Position numbers and translations under genes: made by a program | Shown: piece after piece, positions 1 to 8,340 of the stretch | How positions within the stretch are numbered: the first letter of the stretch is position 1 | Layout of the letters: each line of letters opens with the position of its first letter | The notes under the pieces: generated by a model | What the model was told of the DNA's origin: nothing | Databases searched by the model: none | The model's input: the letters and a program-made list of their open reading frames with translations, nothing else | Source of the DNA: Ferdinandcohnia salidurans | GTDB taxonomy: Bacteria; Bacillota; Bacilli; Bacillales; Bacillaceae_L | Assembly (NCBI RefSeq): GCF_042680725.1 | Contig: NZ_JBHUEK010000008.1 | Location: forward strand, 105,451 to 169,450 | Direction: 5' to 3' | DNA: 64,000 nucleotides

Positions 1-214
1 CATAGCCTTGAGCAGACAAAGCTAATCCAAACGCAGCTGTAATACCTATCGCTGGAGCCCCACGGACTTTTAAAGTGGTAATACTTTCCCAAACATCCTC
101 GATTGAAAAAAGGTCGATAAACACAGTCTCCAACGGAAGCTTTGTTTGATCTAATAGTTTAATATGTGTTTCATTCCACTGAACGGATTGCGGAACTGTT
201 TTTGTGTAGGTCAT
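1..214 (-). CDS. mtnA: 5-methylthioribose-1-phosphate isomerase, N-terminal part (cut by window edge)
   Basis: Only the first 71 codons are inside the window; the gene continues beyond base 1. The enzyme isomerises methylthioribose-1-phosphate to methylthioribulose-1-phosphate, the step between MtnK and MtnB in methionine salvage. The visible segment contains the family motif RGAPAIGITAAFG followed by LALSAQG, typical of the MtnA/eIF2B-related fold. ATG at 214 is preceded by an AAGGAGT ribosome site that overlaps the mtnK stop codon, so mtnA is the second gene of an mtnK-mtnA operon read leftward from the SAM riboswitch at 1511-1670. The same pair heads the pathway in B. subtilis. Identity is clear despite truncation. 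Confidence 0.93.
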   Translation of the reverse strand, partial: MTYTKTVPQSVQWNETHIKLLDQTKLPLETVFIDLFSIEDVWESITTLKVRGAPAIGITAAFGLALSAQGY

Positions 215-225
215 GTTGTCACTCC

Positions 226-1410
226 TTAGTGAGTTTTTTCTACATAGTTTCGTAGAGTTCCAGGTTCCTTGATTGACTTGCGTTCTTGGATTAATTCTTT
301 TCCTAAACGAAGTGCATGTTGTTTAGTTGCAATTCTTTGTTCATAGCTTTCAATGCCATCTAAGTCGGCAACATGTGCAAGGCCGATTGTTCGACGTATC
401 ACTTCACAGCCTGCAAAACCAATTGCATCTTCAAAAGTTTGCTCAAGAACATATTCCAAATAGCCTTCCGTATCACGATAAAGTTCAACCGCTTCATTTT
501 TCCAAAGGTCTGAGAAAGTTGAAGAAAATACATCCCATGTTCTTTCGATATGTTCGTATAATGGCTCACGGTACTCAGAATCTCTTGAAATCGCATTTAA
601 TAATAGATTTGCAATAAATTGACCGATATCAAAACCGAGTGGGCCGAAATAGGCAAATTCAGGATCAATAACTTTCGTCTCGGTTTCACTAGCGAAAATA
701 CTTCCTGTATGTAAATCGCCATGTAATAGAGCATCTGCTTGCGTTAAGAACTTCTGCTTTAATTTTGCAACTTCAAGCTTTAGTGGTTGGTCAGCCCAGA
801 GTTGTTCAACATCTTTCTGTAATTCCTCTTCGAAACTGTTTGTATCGATATCGAAAAATGGATCAGTAAAAACAAGATCCTCCGTAATTTTACAAAGATC
901 AGGATTAATAAATTTTTGTACCAATATTTTTTTCTTTGATGGCTCTAGTCCAAAGTCTGAAGTGTAAAATAATGTTTTAGCTAAAAATGTTCCGATGTGC
1001 TCAGATAATAGCGGGAAGTTTTTACCTTCAATAAGACCTGCTCTTGAGATCTGCAAGTGGGAAAGGTCTTCCATCACAGTAATAGCTAGAATCTCATCAG
1101 AGTAATAAACCTTTGGTACAAGAGTTGGTACATAATCAGCAGCTGCTAATAATGCATTTGCTTCGATTGTTGCACGCTTTAGTGATAATGGCCAGCTTTC
1201 ACCAACTACCTTTGCATACGGTAAAGCCTGCTTTATGATGATGCCATTTCCTTCTTCTTCGGTGATATGGAAAACTAGATTTAAATTTCCATCCCCAATT
1301 TCTCTACATTTTAAAAATGTTCCTTCTTCAAACAAACCTAAACGAAGGGCCAATGCCACCGCCGCGCTTTCTGTTAATGGTTCGTAAATCGATTGATATG
1401 ATACTGCCAT
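226..1410 (-). CDS. mtnK: 5-methylthioribose kinase
   Basis: 394 aa, normal length for the family. It phosphorylates methylthioribose at C1 using ATP, the entry step of cytosolic methionine salvage. The fold is the choline-kinase/APH type: a lysine in the IIIKQ strand (about residue 60), the catalytic loop HGDLHTGS around residues 230-237 with Asp232, and the downstream DPEFAYFGP metal-binding segment (249-257). ATG at 1410 has a GGAGGAAT site 5-6 bases upstream. It is the first gene after the leftward S-box riboswitch and terminator, so transcription should fall when SAM is plentiful; mtnA follows with an 11-base gap. Confidence 0.95.
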   Translation of the reverse strand: MAVSYQSIYEPLTESAAVALALRLGLFEEGTFLKCREIGDGNLNLVFHITEEEGNGIIIKQALPYAKVVGESWPLSLKRATIEANALLAAADYVPTLVPKVYYSDEILAITVMEDLSHLQISRAGLIEGKNFPLLSEHIGTFLAKTLFYTSDFGLEPSKKKILVQKFINPDLCKITEDLVFTDPFFDIDTNSFEEELQKDVEQLWADQPLKLEVAKLKQKFLTQADALLHGDLHTGSIFASETETKVIDPEFAYFGPLGFDIGQFIANLLLNAISRDSEYREPLYEHIERTWDVFSSTFSDLWKNEAVELYRDTEGYLEYVLEQTFEDAIGFAGCEVIRRTIGLAHVADLDGIESYEQRIATKQHALRLGKELIQERKSIKEPGTLRNYVEKTH

Positions 1411-1457
1411 TTTATATTCCTCCAGAAGTATTAATTTAGTAGTTTGGAGGCTTCTCT

Positions 1458-1492
1458 AAAAACAGAAAAGCCTCTTTCATAGAAAGAGGCTT
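1458..1492 (-). terminator. Riboswitch-controlled terminator upstream of mtnK
   Basis: Leftward hairpin with arms at 1468-1478 and 1482-1492 (AAGCCTCTTTC / GAAAGAGGCTT) followed in the direction of transcription by TTCTGTTTTT. It lies between the SAM aptamer and the mtnK start and is the expression platform of the S-box. Confidence 0.85.
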
Positions 1493-1510
1493 GAAGACAC
1501 GGCTTCGCAC

Positions 1511-1670
1511 CTCTTATCTGCCAAGAAGTTCTACACTTCCTGCTGGAATTAGCACCGTGCCTTGTGGGTTTCCCCAGCGCTAGAAAAAATAGCGCCCCAC
1601 CTTACGATGGTTTTACGGTCGGTTGCTGGGCTTCATCGGGCCAAGTCCCTCTGCCTGCTCTTGATAAGAG
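1511..1670 (-). promoter_or_regulatory. SAM-I (S-box) riboswitch controlling mtnK-mtnA
   Basis: Read leftward, the P1 arms CTCTTATC (1663-1670) and GATAAGAG (1511-1518) close an aptamer carrying the conserved S-box segments AGAGGGACTTGGCCC, GATGAAGCCC, GCAACCG and GGTGCTAATTCC. A long additional arm (about 1560-1620) extends one of the peripheral helices. The terminator at 1458-1492 follows. SAM binding would stabilise P1 and allow termination; without SAM the P1 3' arm is free for an antiterminator. In B. subtilis the homologous genes carry the same control. Confidence 0.95.
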
Positions 1671-1710
1671 ATAAAACAACGATATTTAAATTTTTATAAT
1701 ACTGATAAAA

Positions 1711-1740
1711 ATCATAACAATGAATATACATAATTGTCAA
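1711..1740 (-). promoter_or_regulatory. Sigma-A promoter of mtnK-mtnA
   Basis: Leftward TTGACA (1735-1740) and TATGAT (1711-1716) are separated by 18 bases. The predicted start near 1704 lies about 34 bases before the riboswitch, as expected for an S-box leader. Confidence 0.65.
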
Positions 1741-1760
1741 TATACATTTTAGTTTAACGA

Positions 1761-2546
1761 TTAATAAAAAGTAGGGCGACGGTCTTGGAAAATAGGGATT
1801 TGTTTTCTCACTTCTTGAACCTTGTTTAGGTCGATTTCCCCAACTAATGTTGTGCTTTGGGTACCGGCTTCCGCAATAATGGTTCCCCATGGATCGATAA
1901 TCATTGAATGTCCCCCAAATACGTTATCAGGATTACTACCAACACTGTTACATGCAACAACATAGCATTGATTTTCAATGGCGCGGCTAAGAAGCAGTGT
2001 CCGCCAATGCTCAAGACGAGGGAGTGGCCATTCCGCTACCACGAATAAAATTTCAGCGCCGCTAGCTGTATGTGCACGAATCCATTCCGGGAAGCGAATG
2101 TCATAACAAATGACACCTGCTGCTGGTACATTTTCAATGGTAAAATCACCTTTTGCTTCGCCTGCCTGTAAATACAAATGCTCATCCATGAGCTTGAATA
2201 AATGTAGTTTGCTGTATTCACTAAGCAATTCTCCGTCTCGATTAAAGACAAACATTGTGTTTGTCACACCTTGCTCTGTCTTTTTAGCTACAGAGCCTGC
2301 GACAATATTTACAGAGTATTGTTTTGCTAATGCTTTGATAAACGTTTTTGTTTCATCGCCATTTTCGTCAGCAATCTCATCTAATCTTGTTAAATCATAT
2401 CCAGTTGTCCAAAGCTCTGGAAGGATAATCATATCGGGTTTGTCTTGATTCATTGTATTTTCTATTTCTTTTGAAATTCGGTCAAAATTTTCTTGCGGTT
2501 TTCCGAATTGGATATCATACTGAATACATGCAATTTTTAGATTCAT
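1761..2546 (-). CDS. mtnU: Nitrilase-family omega-amidase of methionine salvage
   Basis: 261 aa carbon-nitrogen hydrolase. The Glu-Lys-Cys triad is visible: Glu44 in ILPELW, Lys113 in YSKLHLF and Cys147 in GVICYDIRFPEW. Family knowledge: MtnU/YkrU hydrolyses 2-oxoglutaramate (the keto acid left when glutamine donates its amino group in the MtnE step) to 2-oxoglutarate and ammonia. It sits divergently to mtnE with a 94-bp shared intergenic region, which supports that role over a general nitrilase. No S-box precedes it. Start ATG at 2546 has GGAGGC upstream. The 3' end is followed by about 100 bases of AT-rich DNA before the mtnK leader. Confidence 0.88.
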   Translation of the reverse strand: MNLKIACIQYDIQFGKPQENFDRISKEIENTMNQDKPDMIILPELWTTGYDLTRLDEIADENGDETKTFIKALAKQYSVNIVAGSVAKKTEQGVTNTMFVFNRDGELLSEYSKLHLFKLMDEHLYLQAGEAKGDFTIENVPAAGVICYDIRFPEWIRAHTASGAEILFVVAEWPLPRLEHWRTLLLSRAIENQCYVVACNSVGSNPDNVFGGHSMIIDPWGTIIAEAGTQSTTLVGEIDLNKVQEVRKQIPIFQDRRPTFY

Positions 2547-2640
2547 TTGGTTGCCTCCATAAAAATGATACTTTACAAGTTAACTCTAACAATATATGAT
2601 TTTCAACTAATATTTCAAGTATTTTAAAGAAGGTGTAGAT

Positions 2641-3816
2641 ATGAAAAATTTCCAACAATCTGAAATCCTACAAAAATTACCGAAACAGTTTTTTGCATCA
2701 CTAGTTGCTAAAGTGAACAAAGTAGTTGCCGAGGGGCATGATGTTATAAATTTAGGACAGGGGAATCCTGACCAACCAACACCTCAACATATTGTTGAAG
2801 CTCTTAAAAATGCTGCTGACCAGCCTAAATTTCATAAGTACTCTCCGTTTCGTGGCCATGCATTCTTAAAGAAAGCAGCAGCTGAATTTTACCAACGCGA
2901 ATATGGTGTTGAACTTGATCCTGAAACGGAAGTAGCCGTTTTATTTGGTGGAAAGGCGGGATTGGTAGAGATTCCACAATGCCTTTTAAATCCAGGTGAT
3001 GTTGCACTAGTTCCAGACCCTGGATATCCAGACTATTGGTCTGGTGTTGAACTTGCGCGAGCTGAAATGTCCTATATGCCTCTGAAGGAGGAAAATGCCT
3101 TTTTACCAGATTATACAGAAATTGATTCGGAGAAGCTTGAAAAAGCAAAGGTGATGTTTTTAAATTATCCTAATAACCCTACAGGGGCTGTAGCAACTAA
3201 GGAATTTTTTGAAGATACGGTTTCTTTTGCAAAAGAACATGATATTTGTGTGGTACATGATTTTGCATATGGTGCAATCGGTTTTGAGGGGAAAAAGCCA
3301 ATTAGTTTTCTAGAAGTAGAAGGTGCCAAAGATATTGGTATTGAAATTTACACACTTTCAAAGACCTATAATATGGCAGGCTGGAGAGTGGGGTTTGCGG
3401 TTGGAAACCCAAGTGTAATCGAAGCTATCAATCTAATTCAAGACCATATGTACGTGAGTTTGTTTAGCCCTGTTCAAGCAGCAGCCGCAGCCGCATTGAC
3501 TGAGTCACAGGACTGTGTAAAAGAATTAGTAGATAAATATGAATCAAGACGGAATGCATTTATTGGTGCTTTACAGTCAATAGGGTGGGATGTAAAAGCA
3601 CCTGAAGGCTCATTTTTCGCATGGTTACCAGTGCCGGCAGGATACACATCGGTAAGCTTTGCCGATCTTTTACTAGAAAAAGCTCATGTTGCGGTTGCAC
3701 CAGGAATTGGCTTTGGCGAATTTGGGGACCGTTATGTACGCGTTGGGCTTTTAACTGACGAAGATCGACTCGTTGAAGCTGCAAACCGCATCAAAAAATT
3801 AAATTTATTTAAATAA
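2641..3816 (+). CDS. mtnE: Methionine-salvage aminotransferase (class I/II, PLP)
   Basis: 391 aa, fold-type I aminotransferase that converts 4-methylthio-2-oxobutyrate to methionine, the last step of salvage, normally with glutamine as donor. The PLP-binding Lys241 lies in TLSKTYNMAGWRVGF; upstream are the cofactor-contact motifs NYPNNPTGA (about 175-183) and VVHDFAYG (204-211). N-terminal GQGNPDQPTPQHIV is typical of YkrV/MtnE. The start ATG at 2641 follows AAGAAGGTG. The neighbour mtnU, transcribed away, would remove the oxoglutaramate by-product, so the two divergent genes act in succession. Confidence 0.9.
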   Translation: MKNFQQSEILQKLPKQFFASLVAKVNKVVAEGHDVINLGQGNPDQPTPQHIVEALKNAADQPKFHKYSPFRGHAFLKKAAAEFYQREYGVELDPETEVAVLFGGKAGLVEIPQCLLNPGDVALVPDPGYPDYWSGVELARAEMSYMPLKEENAFLPDYTEIDSEKLEKAKVMFLNYPNNPTGAVATKEFFEDTVSFAKEHDICVVHDFAYGAIGFEGKKPISFLEVEGAKDIGIEIYTLSKTYNMAGWRVGFAVGNPSVIEAINLIQDHMYVSLFSPVQAAAAAALTESQDCVKELVDKYESRRNAFIGALQSIGWDVKAPEGSFFAWLPVPAGYTSVSFADLLLEKAHVAVAPGIGFGEFGDRYVRVGLLTDEDRLVEAANRIKKLNLFK

Positions 3817-3954
3817 CCGTGTTGATCAATTAATAAAAAAGGTTTGACATGAAAAATAATTCCTGTCATAATCCTAATTGTATTACTTTTTGGAAAAATT
3901 GAATAAAGGTTGAGCCTCCTATTAAGAAGGTTCAACATGTTATATAGAATCTAT

Positions 3955-4064
3955 TTTCTTATTAAGAGCAGGCGGAGGGACTAGCCCAGTGAAGCCCGGC
4001 AACCGACTTACAAAATCGTAAGCACGGTGCTAATTCTTGCAGCGTTAAGCTGAGAGATAAGAAG
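3955..4064 (+). promoter_or_regulatory. SAM-I (S-box) riboswitch controlling mtnWXBD
   Basis: P1 is formed by CTTAT (about 3955-3962) and ATAAGAAG (4057-4064). Between them are the conserved S-box segments GGAGGGACTAGCCC, GTGAAGCCCGGCAACCG, a short TTAC/GTAA arm and CACGGTGCTAATTC. The P1 3' strand ATAAGAAG is exactly complementary to CTTCTTAT at 4083-4090 in the terminator, giving the antiterminator directly. Confidence 0.95.
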
Positions 4065-4077
4065 ATGTTAGTTTGCT

Positions 4078-4104
4078 AACCTCTTCTTATGAAGAGGTTT
4101 TTTG
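4078..4104 (+). terminator. Riboswitch-controlled terminator upstream of mtnW
   Basis: Arms AACCTCTTC (4078-4086) and GAAGAGGTT (4091-4099) with a TTAT loop and a run of T. Its 5' arm and loop overlap the segment that pairs with the freed P1 3' strand of the S-box, so formation depends on SAM. Confidence 0.9.
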
Positions 4105-4140
4105 CGTTGTTTGTAACAAATTTCGAAATGAGGGTTAGAC

Positions 4141-5385
4141 ATGAGTGAAGTGATTGCTACATATTTAGTGCATGACTCGAGTGACAACTTAGAGAAAAAA
4201 GCTGAAGGTATTGCACTCGGATTAACGGTAGGTTCTTGGACTAATTTGCCGAAACTCGAGCAAGACCAGCTTAAAAAGCATAAAGGAAGAGTAATTAGTG
4301 TTGAACAATATGAAGTGGATCCACGAGCAAGTGACTACTTTGGGAAACAAGTTAAAAAGGGCATTATAAAAATTGGATACCCAAGTGCTAATTTTAGTGC
4401 GGATTTACCAGCTATCTTAACGACTACGTTTGGTAAGCTTTCTTTGGATGGGGAAGTTAAACTACTAGACTTGGAGTTTTCTAGTGAAATAAAGTCCACA
4501 TTCCCTGGTCCGAAATTTGGAATTGAAGGCATCCGTGAAAAACTTGGAGTATATAATAGACCGCTCGTAATGAGCATTTTTAAAGGGGTTATTGGAAGAT
4601 ATATAGAGTACCTCAAGGATCAGCTTCGTGAGCAGGCACTTGGTGGTGTGAATATCATCAAGGATGATGAGATCCTCTTTGAGAACACGTTAACACCTTT
4701 TGAAACGAGAATCATTGAAGGAAAACAAGTACTTGAAGATGTGTACAAAGAAACCGGACATCGAGCACTTTACGCTGTTAACTTAAGCGGAAGAACTTTC
4801 GACCTGAAGGAAAAGGCAAGGAAAGCAGTAGAGCTTGGTGCTGACCTGTTATTGTTTAATGTTTTTGCATATGGAATCGACGTACTCCAAAGTTTAGCGG
4901 AGGACCCGCAAATTTCGATACCGATTATGGCTCATCCAGCTGTAAGTGGAACACTAACACCATCTGAATTTTACGGGTTTTCAAATCAACTATTACTTGG
5001 CAAGTTGCTTAGATATGCTGGGGCGGATCTTGTCTTGTTCCCTTCACCATATGGAAGTGTTGCACTTGAAAGAGAACAAACACTGGCGATTGCTGATGAA
5101 TTAATAAAAAATGATGAGTCATTAAAACCATCATTTCCTGTTCCTTCTGCGGGAATCCATCCTGGCTTGGTGCCGCTACTTATCAATGATTTCGGGAAAG
5201 ACAGTGTCATAAATGCCGGTGGCGGTGTTCACGGTCATCCTGATGGAGCAATTGGTGGCGGGAAAGCTTTTCAAGCAGCAGTTGATGCAGTGCTCTCTGG
5301 AAAGACGCTTGTAGAATATGCAGAAAATAGTCCAGAGCTAAAAAAAGCAATCGAATTATGGGGATATAAAGAGGTACAGCTATGA
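4141..5385 (+). CDS. mtnW: 2,3-diketo-5-methylthiopentyl-1-phosphate enolase (RuBisCO-like protein)
   Basis: 414 aa RuBisCO-like protein. It enolises 2,3-diketo-5-methylthiopentyl-1-phosphate, the product of MtnB. The Mg-binding cluster is visible as NIIKDDEILFEN, with Lys174 as the residue carbamylated in this superfamily and acidic residues 175-177 beside it; further C-terminal are MAHPAVSGT and the phosphate-binding GGGVHGHPDGAIGGGKAF. The N-terminal half matches RuBisCO large-subunit type folding but the length is shorter than true RuBisCO. It is the first gene of mtnWXBD behind the second S-box, and overlaps mtnX by ATGA. Confidence 0.95.
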   Translation: MSEVIATYLVHDSSDNLEKKAEGIALGLTVGSWTNLPKLEQDQLKKHKGRVISVEQYEVDPRASDYFGKQVKKGIIKIGYPSANFSADLPAILTTTFGKLSLDGEVKLLDLEFSSEIKSTFPGPKFGIEGIREKLGVYNRPLVMSIFKGVIGRYIEYLKDQLREQALGGVNIIKDDEILFENTLTPFETRIIEGKQVLEDVYKETGHRALYAVNLSGRTFDLKEKARKAVELGADLLLFNVFAYGIDVLQSLAEDPQISIPIMAHPAVSGTLTPSEFYGFSNQLLLGKLLRYAGADLVLFPSPYGSVALEREQTLAIADELIKNDESLKPSFPVPSAGIHPGLVPLLINDFGKDSVINAGGGVHGHPDGAIGGGKAFQAAVDAVLSGKTLVEYAENSPELKKAIELWGYKEVQL

Positions 5386-6050
5386 ATAAACCAATTATCT
5401 TCTGTGATTTTGATGGCACAATCACGAATACAGATAACATTATTGCCATCATGAAAAGATTTGCTCCTCCTGAATGGGAGGAAATCAAGGATCAAGTTCT
5501 CTCACAAACAATCCCGATTCAGGAGGGAGTGAGTAGAATGTTCTCGCTTTTACCATCAGCATCGCGTGAGGAAATTACCTACTATATACTCAACCATGCT
5601 GAAATACGTGAAGGTTTTAAGGAATTTGTTGCGTTTACAAAAGAAGAGGGAATTCCATTATACATTGTTAGCGGTGGGATTGACTTTTTCGTTGAGCCTT
5701 TGCTCGATGGACTCGTTCCAAAGGAGCAAATTTACTGTAACAAATCTGATTTTACCTATGAAAAAATAAAGATTGTATGGCCATACACATGTGACGATGA
5801 GTGCACAAACGAGTGTGGCTGTTGTAAGCCAACATTGATTCGTAAGTTGGCAAATCAAGACGATTTTAAAATCGTCATTGGTGATTCCATTACCGATCTT
5901 CAAGCAGCTAAACTTGGTGACAAGGTCATTGCTAGAGACTTTCTTGTACAAAAATGTGAAGAACTCGGAATCGAACATTCTTCATTCCATTCCTTTTTTG
6001 ACGTAATTGAGATTCTAAAAAAGGAGGTTCTAACAAATGCTTCGAATTAA
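5382..6050 (+). CDS. mtnX: 2-hydroxy-3-keto-5-methylthiopentenyl-1-phosphate phosphatase (HAD)
   Basis: 222 aa HAD-superfamily phosphatase that removes phosphate from the MtnW product to give the acireductone used by MtnD. Motif I is FCDFDGT with the Asp9/Asp11 pair, motif II is SGG (about 97-99), and motif IV is GDSITDLQA near residue 167. A CxxxCGCC cysteine cluster (about 136-147) is also present. The start codon overlaps the mtnW stop (ATGA), and the next gene starts 14 bases before this stop, so translation is coupled throughout the operon. Confidence 0.93.
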   Translation: MNKPIIFCDFDGTITNTDNIIAIMKRFAPPEWEEIKDQVLSQTIPIQEGVSRMFSLLPSASREEITYYILNHAEIREGFKEFVAFTKEEGIPLYIVSGGIDFFVEPLLDGLVPKEQIYCNKSDFTYEKIKIVWPYTCDDECTNECGCCKPTLIRKLANQDDFKIVIGDSITDLQAAKLGDKVIARDFLVQKCEELGIEHSSFHSFFDVIEILKKEVLTNASN

Positions 6051-6657
6051 GCAATGGACAGAGCTTGCAGATATAAAAGATGAACTTGCAGCGCGTGATT
6101 GGTTTATGGGGACAAGTGGAAATCTTGCTATAAAAGTATCCGACAATCCTATTACCTTTCTTGTTACAGCAAGTGGCAAGGATAAGAAGAAAAGAACCGA
6201 TGAGGACTTTTTATTAGTGGATGGCGCAGGTTATCCGGTTACTCCGACTCATTTGAAGCCCTCAGCAGAAACACTTCTGCATGTTGAAATCTATAACAAA
6301 ACAAATGCAGGTTGTAGCCTTCATGTCCATACCGTTGATAACAATGTCATTTCTGAGCTATATGCTGACAAAGGTGAGGTTGTCTTCAAGGGGCAGGAGA
6401 TCATTAAAGCGCTTGGTTTATGGGATGAGGATGCAGAAATCAGAATACCAATTATCAAAAATGATGCTGATATCCCAACACTTGCAAGAAATTTTGGCAA
6501 GTATGTTACTGGGGACTTTGGCGCTGTTCTGATCCGAAACCATGGAATCACTGTCTGGGCCAAGAATGCATTTGATGCAAAAAAACATTTAGAAGCATAT
6601 GAGTTTCTTTTTAGCTATCATTTAAAACTATTAGCATTAGCCCCTTTAAGGGTATAA
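6037..6657 (+). CDS. mtnB: Methylthioribulose-1-phosphate dehydratase
   Basis: 206 aa class II aldolase-type protein that dehydrates methylthioribulose-1-phosphate, the step before MtnW. Zinc ligands are His96 and His98 in SLHVHT and a third His in IRNHGITVW (His169); the early MGTSGNLAIK segment is the usual active-site strand and Glu119-Glu121 lie in the GQEII segment. The ATG lies inside the 3' end of mtnX behind AAAAGGAGG, one of the strongest ribosome sites in the window. Confidence 0.93.
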   Translation: MLRIKQWTELADIKDELAARDWFMGTSGNLAIKVSDNPITFLVTASGKDKKKRTDEDFLLVDGAGYPVTPTHLKPSAETLLHVEIYNKTNAGCSLHVHTVDNNVISELYADKGEVVFKGQEIIKALGLWDEDAEIRIPIIKNDADIPTLARNFGKYVTGDFGAVLIRNHGITVWAKNAFDAKKHLEAYEFLFSYHLKLLALAPLRV

Positions 6658-6679
6658 AAATTTTACGAGGTGAAGAAAA

Positions 6680-7225
6680 ATGGCAAATATTAAATTTCGT
6701 AATACAGGTGAAAGACTAGAGGGACAAGAAAAGGTAGCAGCATTTTTAGAAGAACAAGGTGTTCTTTATGAACACTGGGACACTAACAAACTACCAGAAG
6801 AATTAAGAGGAAATTGCAGAATTAATGATGAGCAAAAAGCGCAAATCCTATCGATTTACGAAGAGGAAATCAAATCACTTGGTGAGCGTAACGGATATCA
6901 GAAATGGGATGTCATCGCATTGTCTGATGCAACTCCAAACCTTGATGAGCTTCTAAAGAAATTTGAACAAGTACATGTTCATACTGAAGATGAAGTGCGT
7001 GCAATTGTAGCAGGACATGGAATTTTCATTATTAAAGGAAGTGGCGATACTGGCTACTTTGATGTTGAACTAGAGGCAGGGGATGTTATTTCTGTACCTG
7101 TTGACACACCACACTTTTTCACCCTAATGGATGATCGTGAAGTCGTTGCAGTTCGATTATTTATTGATCCAGCTGGTTGGGTTGCTCACCCATTCCAAGA
7201 CCCAGAATTTGCTGGTACAAAATAG
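6680..7225 (+). CDS. mtnD: Acireductone dioxygenase (ARD)
   Basis: 181 aa cupin. It oxidises the acireductone to formate and 4-methylthio-2-oxobutyrate (Fe form), feeding MtnE; with nickel the same protein makes the off-pathway methylthiopropionate. Metal ligands are all present: HVHTEDE gives His99, His101 and Glu105, and PHFF gives His145. It begins 22 bases after mtnB with a GAGGTGAAG site and ends the operon just before a strong terminator. Confidence 0.95.
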   Translation: MANIKFRNTGERLEGQEKVAAFLEEQGVLYEHWDTNKLPEELRGNCRINDEQKAQILSIYEEEIKSLGERNGYQKWDVIALSDATPNLDELLKKFEQVHVHTEDEVRAIVAGHGIFIIKGSGDTGYFDVELEAGDVISVPVDTPHFFTLMDDREVVAVRLFIDPAGWVAHPFQDPEFAGTK

Positions 7226-7230
7226 GAATA

Positions 7231-7270
7231 GAAAGAGCTTTATGGTATTTTCCATGAAGCTCTTTTTTTA
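7231..7270 (+). terminator. Terminator of mtnWXBD
   Basis: Hairpin AAAGAGCTTTATGG / CCATGAAGCTCTTT around a TATTTT loop, followed by TTTTTTTATAT. It closes the salvage operon. Confidence 0.9.
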
Positions 7271-7403
7271 TATCTAAATGTTTAGAATATTCTTTACATA
7301 TGAATATAAATATGTTACATTTTTGTTCATTGGAAAAGAAATATTTTGTTGCATATACTATAGTTAGTTGGGAATTCTTTCTACTGTATGAGGAGTGGAG
7401 ATT

Positions 7404-8033
7404 ATGAAGATTCGCTATAATTTTGTCGAGAAATCAGATGTGAAATATTGTCATGACAATTTCACCGTTCAACAAGCCCTACAATTTTTAAATGAAACAG
7501 GCTTTCGGTCAGTCCCGGTATTATCAAAAAATGGAACAACATTTGAAGGTTTAATTTATAAAGTCGACATTTTAGAGTACCTTTATGAAAAAAATGGAGA
7601 TGCAAATGCAAGTATTCTTATCCTCGTCGAGAGCAAGGATGCTTTTGTTTACGATGAGGATTCCTTCTTTAAGACATTTTTAACGATTCGACGTTTGCCA
7701 TTTATTGCGGTGCTTAACTCTGAGAATGAATTTCTAGGAATCATGACACATTCGAATGTAATGGATGTCCTTGAGGATTCGTTTGGGATGAGGACAGGAG
7801 GATATACACTAACGATCGCTACGATTGAACATAAAGGTGCGATAAAAGATCTTGTGTCTCTAATTCGTGACATTAACATCGAGGGCATGTTAACCCTTGA
7901 CAATGGTGAAAGATACCTCCGCCGCATCATCTTAAATCTACCAGGATCACTTGAAGAGGATGAGATTCAAGCTATCAAAAGGAAACTCGAAGCGAAAGAA
8001 TTCCGTGTTACACATATCGATCGAATTAAATAA
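7404..8033 (+). CDS. CBS-domain protein, probably cyclic di-AMP binding CbpA-type
   Basis: 209 aa from ATG at 7404, chosen because GAGGAG sits 8 bases upstream; an in-frame GTG at 7395 overlaps that site. Two CBS motifs are seen, about residues 10-60 (ends in EGLIYKVDILEYL) and 65-115 (ends in FLGIMTHSNVMDVLED), followed by an ACT-like region (about 130-205, TIATIEHKGAIKDLV...). This CBS-plus-ACT arrangement matches the Listeria/Bacillus CbpA proteins known to bind c-di-AMP; ligand binding here is inferred from architecture. The gene is single, with its own terminator. Confidence 0.7.
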   Translation: MKIRYNFVEKSDVKYCHDNFTVQQALQFLNETGFRSVPVLSKNGTTFEGLIYKVDILEYLYEKNGDANASILILVESKDAFVYDEDSFFKTFLTIRRLPFIAVLNSENEFLGIMTHSNVMDVLEDSFGMRTGGYTLTIATIEHKGAIKDLVSLIRDINIEGMLTLDNGERYLRRIILNLPGSLEEDEIQAIKRKLEAKEFRVTHIDRIK

Positions 8034-8045
8034 GCGAATGTTTAG

Positions 8046-8078
8046 ACCTATGGGTGTATACCTATAGGTTTTTTTTAT
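8046..8078 (+). terminator. Terminator of the CBS-domain gene
   Basis: Arms ACCTATGGGT (8046-8055) and ACCTATAGGT (8060-8069) form a near-perfect hairpin followed by eight T. Confidence 0.9.
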
Positions 8079-8203
8079 TAAATTTTATGTCGGTTCTTGT
8101 ATTATTTCGGTTGTCGAAAAAGGTTGAAAAACGACTTGGAAGCGATTTCGTACACAAATTTGTAAATTTTTTTAAGAAAAAAATGTCTATTTTTGCGAAT
8201 CTA

Positions 8204-8232
8204 TTTACATAAATAGTAGATTTTGTAATAAT
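8204..8232 (+). promoter_or_regulatory. Candidate promoter of spo0E
   Basis: TTTACA (8204-8209) and AATAAT (8227-8232) with a 17-base spacer, in AT-rich DNA. A start near 8239 would give a leader of about 100 bases that contains the three hairpins at 8260-8318. Confidence 0.4.
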
Positions 8233-8259
8233 TCATAGAGTAATAGCAACTCAGCATGC

Positions 8260-8318
8260 ACCAAAGGTAGTATTGGTTGGCATACGATAGTTGTATGCGG
8301 CGTTAGAATCTTCTAACG
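8260..8318 (+). promoter_or_regulatory. Structured leader of spo0E: three consecutive hairpins
   Basis: Three inverted repeats lie end to end: ACCAA/TTGGT (8260-8277), GCATAC/GTATGC (8280-8298) and CGTTAGAA/TTCTAACG (8301-8318, two-base loop). The last ends 7 bases before the AAAGGAG ribosome site. None has a T run, so simple termination is unlikely; a role in mRNA stability, protein binding or translation is inferred. The rest of the 306-base gap 8034-8340 holds the upstream terminator and the candidate promoter. Confidence 0.55.
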
Positions 8319-8340
8319 TGTGAATAAAGGAGTGGAAGTT

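Noticed and set aside
1633..1890. 85-aa leftward frame
   Set aside because: It overlaps mtnU out of frame and runs through the SAM aptamer and promoter.
3908..3936. Terminator after mtnE
   Set aside because: A TTGAGCC/GGTTCAA stem exists but has no T run; it may fold in the RNA, but evidence is too weak to list as a terminator.
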